Below, piece by piece: positions 50,800 through 61,799 of a stretch of DNA of 64,000 nucleotides. Location: the NCBI GenBank assembly GCA_032173965.1, contig CM063284.1, positions 106,082,410 to 106,146,409 of the forward strand, written 5' to 3'. Positions within the stretch are counted from its first letter, which is position 1. The number at the start of each line of letters is the position of its first letter. The position numbers were made by a program, and so were the translations under genes. Source of the stretch: Sitta carolinensis. Its lineage: Eukaryota; Chordata; Aves; Passeriformes; Sittidae. The notes under the pieces are model-generated. The model worked only from the letters and a program-made list of their open reading frames with translations, was not told the origin of the DNA and did no database searches.

Positions 50800-52815
50800 A
50801 GTGAAGAACAAAAGAAGTTTATAAAATTAATTATACTCAGTAAGAGTTTAACATGAGTATTGCCAGGTTGAAGAAAAAAAAAAAAAAAAAAAAAGATCCC
50901 AAACTTGTTGGTTGTTTTCTGATAAAACCCTTGATTTGACAAGTAAATATTCTTCCAGCAGCAAGTACTGTCAGGTGACGTGCTTGCTTCCCAGTTGGGT
51001 GAAGTGGGCAGGCTCTGTCCATGTCAACCCATTTGGGGCTGGCATTGCCCAGGGGCAGTGGGGACCACTCAAAGGCTGCAGCAGCTGGGTGCCCTCTGTC
51101 CTGCTCCACCTGACATTTTAATAGCAATAGTGCCCATGGGGGTTGGTTTAGACATTACTGGACACATCGCGTATGTTGCATATTCAGAATTAAGTAAAAA
51201 CTGAAAACACTACAAACACATGTCTATTTGAAAACACATTTTCAAGCACGTGTACGTTTGCAAAGTCTTAACCATGCCTTTTTCTCCCTCCTCGAAGTGG
51301 ATGTGCAGTGCTGTGCTCCTATACTGGCACCTAGTGGGGAGTGCTTGGGAGATGGGCAGATGGGGAGGGCAGGTTGTGCTGACAAACACAGACGCCCCAC
51401 CAAATACCTGAGACACTCCTTTTTTATCCTGGTTCTTTGAAAGCGCTTCTGGATCAGCACATTTTTAGCAGGTTTTCTGCTCCCTGCTGCTTTTGTAGTG
51501 TTCCTCTTCTGTCCAGTAGCTGTGCTAGGCCCTTTCCTGAAACCCGTCATCATGCCAAGCCATCTGCTCCCAGCCAATCCTCTGGGACTGTACTCTCCTT
51601 CATACAAGCTGGCATCCCCACCTATGATCCCCTCCTCCTGTGTTTTTTGCTGGATATCCCCATAGCAGCCAATACACTTTTCCTCCTCCAGGTCCCCCTG
51701 CCTTGACCTGGGCCTGACAGGTCTCTCAGGAAAGCCGGTGACCACCGGTGTTGCTTCCTGCCTCGTAGCTTGTGCTCCCTCTCTGGCCTCAGGAAAGGGC
51801 TGCCTCTTACTCGGCAAAGGACTTCCTCCACCAGTTCCCATCACCCTCAGGAATCTTGTGTCCCACAATTGTCCCATTTTAGCTGAAACAGCAAAAGGCT
51901 CAACCTACCACTTCTCCCAAGGTTCACCCTGCATCGTTAGAGCATCTGAAAGGAAACACTGCAAGGGTATGACGTTCTGCCATAAAACATTTTTCTTCTT
52001 CTTCGTCTTACCATCTTTACAAAAATAAAAACTCTCCTGAGGAGTCTCCAAAGTTGGTCTCAAATACGCCCACCCAAATTAGACCTCCTGAGTATCCCAG
52101 TGCCACCAACATAATTGTATTTATTCTGTAGTCTCCCTGGTTTATGACACAGCAGTTAAGGCAAATGTTTTAAAGCATTTAAGGCAGCAAGAGCATTTTC
52201 AAGCTCAGCTCCTTCCAGCAAGGAGCTGGACAACAGGGGGTCAAGGTGAATTGCAGTCCTACAGGAGAGCTGATCACCAGGCAGATATGCTTCCCATGCA
52301 CTGCATCATTTTACTTCTAAATTCAATGAGGACCAACAGAAACACCTGCTGATTCCCTAGGCTTATTTCTTGTCCCACTAAGGATTTCCTAAACTTCTCT
52401 CACTCGAGCTAGGAGTCCAGTCAGAGGGTGATGTCTTCTCTTTTGTCTACCCATTCATTTTTCATTGTGGAAGAAGTCTTTGCTTCCATCTTGAAGGAAT
52501 CTTGTTGTTGGTTTTGTTGTTAAACAGCCCTCCATACCACATGGTGCATAGCCGTGATTTACAGCCTGTTTCTAGCTGCACCGTGATTCAGCTGAGTTTT
52601 CCATTGAGCAGTCGATGTGAATGCTAAACCTATTCAAGGCTAGCAGCATTTCTGTGATTCATTCAACTTGAGGAAACACTGGAAATTTATTAGGATGTCT
52701 TTACAGTCCCGGAAATTGCTATGGGACTCTGTCAGTAACAAAGGAACAGGAATGGCTCAAAATTTTATTGCACTTTCTCATCTGCATTAGGTAATGCAGC
52801 CTTTGTTTTGGTTTT
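50800..52815. other. No gene recognised; possible intron of the minus-strand candidate
   Basis: Contains an A-run at about 50875-50893 and a GC-richer segment (51240-51900) with long ORFs on both strands, including 211 codons at 51242-51877 minus. That ORF is basic, low in hydrophobic residues, has no domain-like pattern and overlaps two plus-strand ORFs, so I treat it as chance. Confidence 0.35.
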
Positions 52816-52819
52816 TAAG

Positions 52820-53047
52820 TCAAACTGTCATGGGCTGAGGCTCTGTGAGACTTCCTGATCCTGCAATTTTATCATAAGTTTCACTATTACTTGGTGCTTT
52901 CTGTAATGTTCCAGCTATTGAAGTCACTTGATTTTTCTGCTTGAGAACCTGGGCTTCATGAAGAAACCAAAACAAAATTCCATCCCTTGCAATGGTGAAG
53001 AGCAGCAAAAAAATAGTAACTAAAGCTACTCCCAAGCAAGATCTCAT
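52820..53047 (-). CDS. Candidate first coding exon / small membrane protein (hypothetical)
   Basis: An ATG-initiated frame of 75 codons starts at 53047. Its N-terminus MRSCLGVALVTIFLLLFTIA is a strong hydrophobic segment that could be a signal peptide or type II membrane anchor. A polar tail follows (YDKIAGSGSLTEPQPMTV) up to TGA at 52820-52822. An excellent acceptor (pyrimidine tract ending TTCTTCCAG) lies upstream, giving an exon start at 53124, and the 77 bases before the ATG have an in-frame stop, as a 5' UTR would. Good donors inside the frame (CAG|GTTCTC near 52939 and CAA|GTAATA near 52896) allow continuation elsewhere. A CpG-rich segment lies 0.4-0.8 kb upstream. No family recognised; could be chance. 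Confidence 0.25.
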   Translation of the reverse strand: MRSCLGVALVTIFLLLFTIARDGILFWFLHEAQVLKQKNQVTSIAGTLQKAPSNSETYDKIAGSGSLTEPQPMTV

Positions 53048-53509
53048 GTATAAATTTCAGGACTTTTTTACACCACTAATTTTGGCTTATGATTTCTGAA
53101 TCTCAGTGCTGTTGGGAATATTATCTGGAAGAAAAGGGAGAAGGAAAATAAGCCATTTACAGCTCTTTGTCCCTCTGTTTGAAATAGCCTCAAGCCTTCT
53201 TAGCACACCAGCTGCAATCAGGTAGTGGTCAGCAAGTTCGGACTATATTTTTGCTTTCAGGCTCAATCCCCCAACCTACAGAAGCAGGTATCTGCAGAGT
53301 CAACTACTCTGCCCCCTCAGCAGCATGTCACACTGCACTTCCCTCCCCTGATGGCTGCCAGAGCAGCCATAGCCTAGTGGCAGCAAGGCTCGGGATTAAG
53401 GTAGAAATTTTTTTCATGGTTTGAAAAAGAAGAGGCTGGCTTATGCAGATGGCTGCACCCAAGCCACAGAGCACTGGGGAGCTCTACGATGTGTGTTTTT
53501 GCCCTTATC

Positions 53510-53935
53510 TCTCCCCGACAGCGCTGTGCTGGGTGTCAGTCACGCCGGCGCCAAAGGCCTTCTGGCTCCTGACACCCAGGGACAGATGTGGGGAGCTGTG
53601 AGCACTGGCCATGCTGCGGGAGACAGGGCACAGCAGGAGGGCTCACACTTTGCCCTTGCCGAAGCCCCAGGTCTACTCTAAACACTCAGACTGGGAAGAT
53701 ACCCTTGAGTTTAGGCAGTAAAGGAGAAGGGGATCCCATCCTCACCTTTCCCTTCCCGACTCTCACTGGGAGCTGGCAGCCCGGGGCGTTCCTGCCGAGG
53801 CCGCACAGGGAGCAGGCAGGCTGTGCTTTCCCTGCACGTGTGGTGGCTGCAGCATCCCACCTCCCGCGAATTTCTGCTCCGTACTGTGGGGTTTAGTTAA
53901 GGACCGCGCACAGCAAGAGAGGAGAACATGATGCA
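53510..53935 (-). promoter_or_regulatory. Weak CpG-rich segment, candidate promoter
   Basis: About 425 bp of near 60% GC with roughly 15-20 CpGs (clusters near 53520-53550, 53750-53815 and 53860-53905), while the flanks have almost none. It sits 0.4-0.8 kb upstream of the minus-strand ORF and splice acceptor at 53.1 kb, where a promoter for that candidate would be expected. No TATA box was noted. It falls short of a full CpG island. Confidence 0.35.
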
Positions 53936-53939
53936 GCCT

Positions 53940-55720
53940 TAGCAGCCGTGGCAGGGAACTGCATCATTTACACCACTGAGTCAACCAAGTGTTCAGGAGA
54001 AAGGTACAAACCACAGGTCAGCTCTGGGAAGGCCATCTTTTCTGGTGACTGGTCTCTTTCCAGAATACTCATAGCCCTGATAGCCGGGCCAGAAGTGCTT
54101 TTGTTAAAGCGAAAAAATCTTCTAGAGCAGTGCATAGCAGCCCACAAACTTGGGTCAAGACACTTACTGTAATTTAATATAAGACGTAACAAATTGGTGT
54201 TACATAGGAAGGGAGGGAGCAGCAGAGATAGCAGGAAGCACTTTGGATACTTAGATCTCCAGCTTCATGGCTATGAATCCTTCAGGCTGGGATTTTCAAA
54301 CAGCCTTAGGTAGTTGGACTTACAAAAGGACAGACTGAAAAAAAAAAAAGGCATAACCCCATTTTCCCCTTAGTATTTTACAATATCCATATATCCATAA
54401 CCTTTTGAACCCTCTACTCACATTCATGACTACTTACTCCAACAAGCAGTCATGTTATATGCTGCAAAAAGAAGCCTGCTTGTTTTTAAGACATGTGGTT
54501 ATGTTTCAAAATAGCATAAAATCTTCTTAGTTGCTGATAGAGAGAGGCCACAGTCAAACAAAAAGACTGATGGACTGGAACTCAAAGGGAAAACCAGTCT
54601 TTAGGGATACGAAAAAATGTTCACACAGCACTCAGTTATGAAGACTTCATTATGTACCAATTTAAGTTTATACATACCAAATGTTCTTGAGTCAGCAAAA
54701 CAAGAGGGACTGCCTCGTTCCAGTAGATCTTTTTTCCACCCTTATGATGGATTTTTTCAAATAAAGGATCATCAATAATTGTGACAGGGTTCCCTCAGAG
54801 GATGGACATCCCAGCATGCCATGAAGTTGTCTCTCCCGAGAAGAATTTCCACAGGCTTGGGGGAAATCATAAACTATTTAGGAGGAATGAGATTCACAAA
54901 GCTCTCCCAGCCAGCTGCATCACTGCTTGTGAGCAGGTCCTGGAGGACAGCTAAAGACACTAGAGCCCATCAGGGAAAGTCAACAGCCAAGAACCTTGCC
55001 CAGTTGCGAGCAGATGGGAAAGAGAGAGAAGGAATGAGAAGACAAAAGAGAAGAGTAGGGAAGTCAAAACCTCCTCATGTTCTCTAAACATTGGCTTTGG
55101 GAATATATGCTATGTACACATATTGCTTACAATGTAACAATACTTGTATCCAAAGTTTACAGAGGCAGTCACGGAATAAATTGAAGGAAATTTTAAAACA
55201 AGGAGAAACTTGCAGCCCTGAGGAGCCTTTGCTGGGGAGTTGCATCATTAAAGGGTGGTTAACATCTTTTACAGATACTGCTGTGCGGCATCAAATATTC
55301 CACCACACCATCAGCAGTGATACACACCAATGTTTGTCCAAGGCCTTGACAAAGAGGCACAACAAAAGAACTGATCTAGGCTAGGGCTAGCTTTAAGACT
55401 GACCCGTTTGCCCAATACTCTGGAATTGTTATGCGTCAGAACAAGTCTGACAGTGGCAACTCTCTCCCCACCATTCAGACACTTACCCCACCTTTGGATT
55501 AGAGATGTGCCCACCTCTGTCTACAGCTGATCCCTCACATAAGCAGCAGCAGCTCTCTGATAAGATAATCAAACCAAATGGTTTGTATTAGACAGCAGCT
55601 TAGTCCATCTTTCAAAGAAAGCCATACAGTTAGGCACAAAAGTAGCATCCAAACAAGTAACCTGTTTTACAGGAACTACTAAGCACCAGGTATATGCCCT
55701 GTATAGTTCAGCTTTCACAC
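53940..55720. other. No gene recognised
   Basis: Anonymous sequence. Short ORFs only. An A-run lies near 54339-54350. Confidence 0.4.
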
Positions 55721-55723
55721 ATA

Positions 55724-55724
<1 letters not shown>

Positions 55725-55775
<51 letters not shown>

Positions 55776-55824
55776 CACAAACACACACTCATTTTATATA
55801 TATATATATAATATATATAATATA
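55725..55824. repeat. (CATATA)n and (TA)n microsatellites
   Basis: About eight CATATA hexamers (55725-55774) are followed, after a short ACAC stretch, by an interrupted TA repeat (about 55795-55824). On the minus strand the hexamers read as an alternating Met-Tyr peptide, which is an artefact. Confidence 0.95.
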
Positions 55825-55829
55825 AAACA

Positions 55830-58800
55830 CCCCATCTATATGTTGTTTAATTTCAGAGAAGCTATAGGAAGTCGCTCCTCGCTTTTATAAAACAGGTCCT
55901 TGGGTACCTAAGAATATATTTGAGAAACTAACTTCAGGCTTTTCTTTTTTTTTTCTCTCTGGTTTTTATACTCTTTTTTTTTTTTTTTTATTAATCTTGG
56001 CCATAAATTCCATCATGAATGAGTCAAAACCCATCTGCTCTAAATTTACACTTGATTTCATGCACAAATAGGGTTCACACATGTAAGTCCTGTCATTTGT
56101 GTGTTCCCAGAGGCAGTGCATAAATTACCTATGCACAAAACAAGGGGTCGGTCAGCTTTACCTTGTGTGCTGCTGAGTAAGTGCACATCAAAGGGCATAT
56201 TGTGCTTCTGGAATGAGAATGAGGAGTCCTGACATGGGTCTCCAACTCCACAGAGAAATCCTGCTTTCCTTGGGCACAAAGAAAACCCCTAAAACCTTTT
56301 TTAAAAATCTGCCAGAATTATTCGGCCAGTAGACAGTTCAGAAAGAGACTGGGTTTTGGTTATCATGAACAACTAAACAGCAGATCTCACAAAGTTGTTT
56401 GAAACCTGGCTTTGGGCTTAGAACAGGCAATAGTGAGAAATAATGTCCGTTTTATAACAGAGGTGTGAGAAGTTTAATGTGAAATTAAAATTCTTCTATG
56501 TGATCAGTATGAAAGGAGGTAAGACACGTTCAAAACCTTTTAGATGGAAACTATCAAAATCTGTAAAAATCACAGGGTAAACGCAGATCAGACAATGTGA
56601 AGTTATATACAGAATGCTCCTGCAAAAGTACTCTCTGCAAAAGGGTGTTCAGCAGCACAGGGGGTGTCACATCACTTCTTCTGTCCCTTTTCTAGGTTAA
56701 TTTTTGTTGGAAGACAAGTGCTTTGAAAAATTTGGCATCTCACTTTGGCTGCTTTACGCTCTGGTAATAATCTGTACAAAAAGCAGGATCTTAGTGAGAA
56801 TTGAGGAAGGAAAAACACTGACTCTTAGTGGATCTTTCCCAGATAAATAAATTAAAAACACAGTAAAACACAATGACTACCACAGCTTGTAAATTAAGGG
56901 AGTAACTGGTGCATAGTGAGGCACTGATGTATAGCCTGGAGGAGGAACAACTTCATCGAAACAACAAACAATTCATTTTTTAAAAAAAAAAACACTTTGA
57001 AGAAAAAAAATTGTCTCCAGACCAGCTTGTGAATAAAGCACACCAAAAGGCAACTCTGATACTCCATTAGCAGCATAAAAATGGAACTGTCCCCTAAGTC
57101 TGGCATAAAATTTAATTCCTTTTTCTTAGAAATATAGCTGTTTTGACATCTCAAGCTAATTGCTCTAGTGCTGCTTGGACAATACTGAGCACCAAAAAAT
57201 ACAGTGCCATTCACTGACATCTGAAGCTGTTTGAATGGAGCTCAGGTCAGGCTCTGCTCCGAGCCCTGTGGCACAGGCAAAGGCCATCAGCCCACACCAA
57301 TTTCTGTTGCCCAAACTGAGCAATCCTGACCACGAGGTAGCATTTCCAAAGTGAGACATCCCAGCTTTGTCAGAGGCACCAGGCTGTCTCCGAGTGGTGA
57401 TACCCTCTGAGGTGCACCTCATGTCATCTGGCCGCCTGGGCCATGGGAAGAGGGAATGAGCTTTCTTTGTCTTAATTTCATCCATTTTTCCACCCCCAAG
57501 GCCAAAGCCATCACCTTTAAGCCAGCCTAGCAGGATCCCTCTGGTGACCTGATGAAGATGAGTGTCACAGCTTCAGAAAATGTGTAAGCAACAGAGCTAC
57601 AGTTTCACCAGATTAAAGCGGAGGAAAAAAGAATCCATCGTCTCTTCCTACAAACTGGCCACAGCCATTTGCGTTAAAGTAACAGTGAGATTCCTAAAGT
57701 GGTCAGGAGAGGCTAGGCACAGCCCTAAAGGCCTCCAAGAAGATTTCAGTTTCTGGATGTCTTTTCTGGAAGTAGCTTTTTATTTCCCTGATTCACAGAT
57801 GTTCCTTTCTTCCAAAATCCTGAGGGATATTTTTTTCCTTTTCGACCCCCTTTTCCACAAGGATAACAAACAGTCCCATTTGCAGTTTCCTGTTACATTT
57901 TATGTTTGTTACTTCTAAAAGATACAGCAAAACTGTCTTCAAGTCTTACTCAAGATCTGGACAAAGTTTCAACTGCTTTAAAAAACAAGGTTTTGGCCTA
58001 AACTTACTTCACATTAAGAGTCAGACTGATGATTTATTTAACATTAAGTGTCTTGCTTCCTTTATGAGCAGGATTTTGTGAGAGCTACTTTAACAACCAC
58101 ATGGGTACAAGTATGAAAGTCCTTAGACACAAAGAGATTTTACAGAGGCAAATGTATGTCCAGGTAGGTTTTTTTTAGATATTCGAGAGATACACAGATG
58201 TAACATATATGTGTGCAGGATGCAGGTAGGTACAGTCCTAATCCACATCTCAGTCTTACTCAGAAATAAAAATCGAGAGTAATAGGCAGAACTTGGCAAG
58301 ACATCTTCTGGAGTTCAAGTAAGGAAGACTTTTGACAAAGAATGCTCCAGTAAAAACATGTCTTAAGGCTTTTTTTTCCCTGTACTTTTTCAGTCAAAAT
58401 ACCAATAGCAAATCATTTTTTAATCACTTCCCTGACTTTGTAATACACTGTTAGCTTACACTGTCTGTGTGCTAGAAGCTCCATGTACAAAAATGATTGA
58501 TTCCTCAATCATTAAGAAAACATGCAGTACCAGCACTAGCTTGTAACTTTTCAGATCTTGGCAGAGCTTGCATTCAACCTCTCAGCTTCCACTCAACTTT
58601 CTTGTCTTGTTTTTAAGTTTGTTACTTTTAAGCACAACTAAAGGAATTTGCTCTCCCTCCTCCCCTCCTTAAAACCAGACTTTTGCATCAATCAGTCTCA
58701 CTGGCACCTTCACCACCAGGCTTCATATATTTCTGTGCTGTGATTCCAGATAAGTTCCTTAAAACAAAAACCTTTAAAAATCCGAGTTTAACAGCATCTG

Positions 58801-61220
58801 AAGGTTAAATACTGTGCAAAGCGAGAGAAGACAGTGACAGAGAGCACTCGATCACCATATAGTTTCTCATCCCAATGAAAGCATCCTTTGAGAGTCTGCC
58901 TAGGTGTTGTCTCACATATATGATACAGTGCAGTGCCCATCAGCACTTCTGTTTGGAAGTTTGCTGCTTAGAAATCACCAGCAGGCCCATTACTCATAAA
59001 TCAGAAGAAGGCTTTCGACCAGGCCTGGGAATCAAGGCACACTGCATGAAGAGGGAGCTCTGTCTGCTCCACGGGTTTCAGACCATGGTGGGAGTTGGCT
59101 TGGCTTCCTACCCTGGTGCATTCAATCAAGTGAATTGCACAATCATGCTGCTTGGCTCTATTTAATGTAACATTTCCTGAAATGTCATTTGTGAGCAGTA
59201 CAACTTATGGTTGTTGGAAGGGGTGGGGGGTGTCCACAGTTTATTAATGAAAAACAAGGTATCTAAGCAAGAAGGGAAGACAGGAATTTTTACTGTTGGA
59301 TAGATTGAAAAGTGCCTATGTAACTAACATGAATTTTTTTGTCCCTCCAACATCAGGTGGGAAGGATCTCCTCACAGCTAGATAGGTTCCCACTGATCAT
59401 AGTAGTCATGGGGTATCTTGTTGGCTGCAGTCTGATTTTGCAAATCTTGACCTTAGAATTTGCATCTAAGTCTTCTTCTTTGTTGATACTTAAATAAGTC
59501 TCACCTAAACTGAATAAAAAGACCACCCAAGAGAAGAATACTTGGAGAAAGAATTCTTGTCCTCAGAGGCTCTGGAGATGCTTCATCCCATCTCCTCTGA
59601 CAGGACACAGGTTGAATAAAACAGATTGCCTGTGGTCTATCTTTCAGTATGATTTCAACAACAGGAATTTCTGCAGATGGACAAAATAGCATTAGTAATA
59701 ATCACCTCACAGGATCAGGACTTCCAAAGAGAAAGGTCAATGCAAATGAGTATTGGTCCATTTTGGATGTGTATATGTAGAGACCAAAGATAGAGTCTCC
59801 AAGCTATTCAGAACACAAGCTAATTTAATATGTGGTCTCTGCATTTCAACCACCCCAGAGGTTCCAAAACGCTGCTGAGGCCAATAGGAGTTTTCCAGTG
59901 ACACCAGTGTACTTTGCAGCAGGGCATTCACCTAAAAACCCAAAGGTAAGAAGCTTTCTTGTTCTTCTCTTACATGCTGAGAGAGACAAGGTCCATTTTA
60001 GTGCTAGTGTAAACAGAGATGTATGTAGTCAAGGAGCATCAGTAATTTAAAGTAACAAATAACTGGCTTCCACCTGGGATAATTATTATATGAAACACAT
60101 TAGTGATGTCTCCAACCTCTCTTACCATGGAAATACTGAATAAGCAAAAACTAGTAGGATAGGTAACAGCATATTCCACAGGGAGAGCAAGTACTATCAT
60201 TAATTCAAATCCATCAACTGTGTTAAGAGAGGAAAAGGTGTTTCATCCCAACTCTTTTCTACTTCAATACAAAGCAGCTGTTTTTTAGTCATCAGGGATG
60301 TGGTGTCACTGAAATAGAGACCTGCTAGCTGGATTAGCAAAATAACTTGCCAATTAAATAATTAAGCTCCATACAGCCAAAAATAATAGCACTTAAAAGT
60401 CATTTGCCTATGTCTGTTGAGAACAGGCATCTCTCTGCTCAGGTACTTATGGAGAACTAGAACCAGAAGGAAAAAGAATGCAATATATTGACTGATACCT
60501 GTGCATTTTGGAAAGTTCACTGGCTGTTCTTTATATTCTTCACATGCTTCTGCCTTTCAGTCTGTACTTCTATAAGACCCTCCTGTAGAATTAGATTCAC
60601 TAATCTGCATTATCAGCCCCACCTCTATGCACAGCTGGGGTTAGCAACCAGCATTGGGGCAAAAACATTTCTGTTTTAGAATTGCATAAAAAACTACAGT
60701 AAAATCATGGAAATTACTAGTAGTCAGTAAAAATAAAAAACAATTGGGTACCACAATATGCTTCTGTTTCTATATTCCCAGTTATACAGTTTTCCAGTAG
60801 GTAATGGGAATGTGCTGCCTTCTTCTTGCCATTTGCCATCATCACAGCATCGCCACAAAATCGGTAAGCATGAACATGACAACCTGTGTGTTGTATGCCC
60901 CACTGATAAGGTGAAGAAGTGTTCTCAGAGGATGGCAACAGTAGTGCTGGGTATTTGCCCAACTGCTGTGCCTCTAGACACATTAAAAGTCTATGTGGCC
61001 AATAATCTCCCCTGTTTCAAAAGGCTTCAAAAGCAGGGGTATTAGTAAATATTTTTCTGTAATTTTCTGTAAATTTTGCAGAACTGGGACTGCATCTTCG
61101 TATCTGTTTATTTAAAACTAAATGCTTTGACTCTGACTCAGTTTCTGAGAATCATTAGTGAAACAACTGACAGAAGTCAAATGTTATTTTAGTGACAGTA
61201 TTTCTAGAAGAATAAAAATA
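55830..61220. other. No gene recognised (5.4 kb)
   Basis: Anonymous DNA with T-runs near 55944-55954 and 55974-55989. Open frames at 57165-57485 (minus) and 57562-57918 (plus) show no domain. No repeat family was recognised. Confidence 0.35.
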
Positions 61221-61223
61221 AGC

Positions 61224-61793
61224 TGTTCTGGTTTGGGCTGAGATAGTAGTTGGTATGGGACAATGATTTAGATTTGTGCTGAAAACATGTTGATAGCACA
61301 GGGATGTTTTAATTACTACTGAGCAGAGATTGTACAGCATTCAGGCCTTTTCTGCTCCTTGTACCACCCTACCAGTGAGCAGGCTGGGGGTGCACAAGGT
61401 GTTTAGAGAGACATAGGTGGAACAGCTGAGTCCAACTAATCAAAGGGACATTCCATACCATATGTCATCATGGTCAGCATATAAAGCTGGGAGAAGATGA
61501 AGGGGAGACATCCTGGAGGGATATAATCTGTGTTCCCAAGTCATCATTGAACATGATGGAGCCCCGCTTTCCCAAGCATAGCTGAACACCTGTCTGCTCC
61601 TGAGAAGTGTTGTATGATTTCTTTGTTTTCTTTTGCTTGTGCATGGCTTTTGCTTTACTTATTAGACTGTCTTTATCTCAAGCCACAAGATTTTTCACTT
61701 TTACCCTTCCCATCCTCTTCTCTATCCCACTGAGAGAGGAGTGAGCAAGCAGCTGTATAGGATTTGGTTGCTGGCTGGGATTAAACAATGACA
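61224..61793 (+). mobile_element. Solo LTR of an avian endogenous retrovirus
   Basis: A 570-bp unit starts TGTTCTGGTTTGG and ends TTAAACAATGACA, giving the TG...CA ends of a retroviral LTR. Its body matches by eye a repeat very common in songbirds: a 'gcaggctgggggtgcacaag' block, 'gggacattccataccatatg', a TATA box (TATAAA at 61480-61485) in 'cagcatataaagctggg', and an 'agactgtctttatctcaa' block before the U5-like end. A CRE-like site upstream of the TATA box is decayed (TGTCATCA at 61463-61470). No internal retroviral genes adjoin it, so it is a solo LTR left by recombination. A clean target-site duplication is not visible (TAAGC before, GAGGC after). Exact family (ERVL versus ERVK type) not resolved. 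Confidence 0.9.
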
Positions 61794-61799
61794 GAGGCA

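Noticed and set aside
51242..51877. Longest ORF in the window (211 codons, minus strand).
   Set aside because: Strongly basic and low-complexity composition, no hydrophobic core pattern or motif, and plus-strand ORFs overlap it. GC-richer DNA with few stop codons explains it.
55569..55784. ORF with alternating Met-Tyr residues.
   Set aside because: It is the translation of the (CATATA)n microsatellite.
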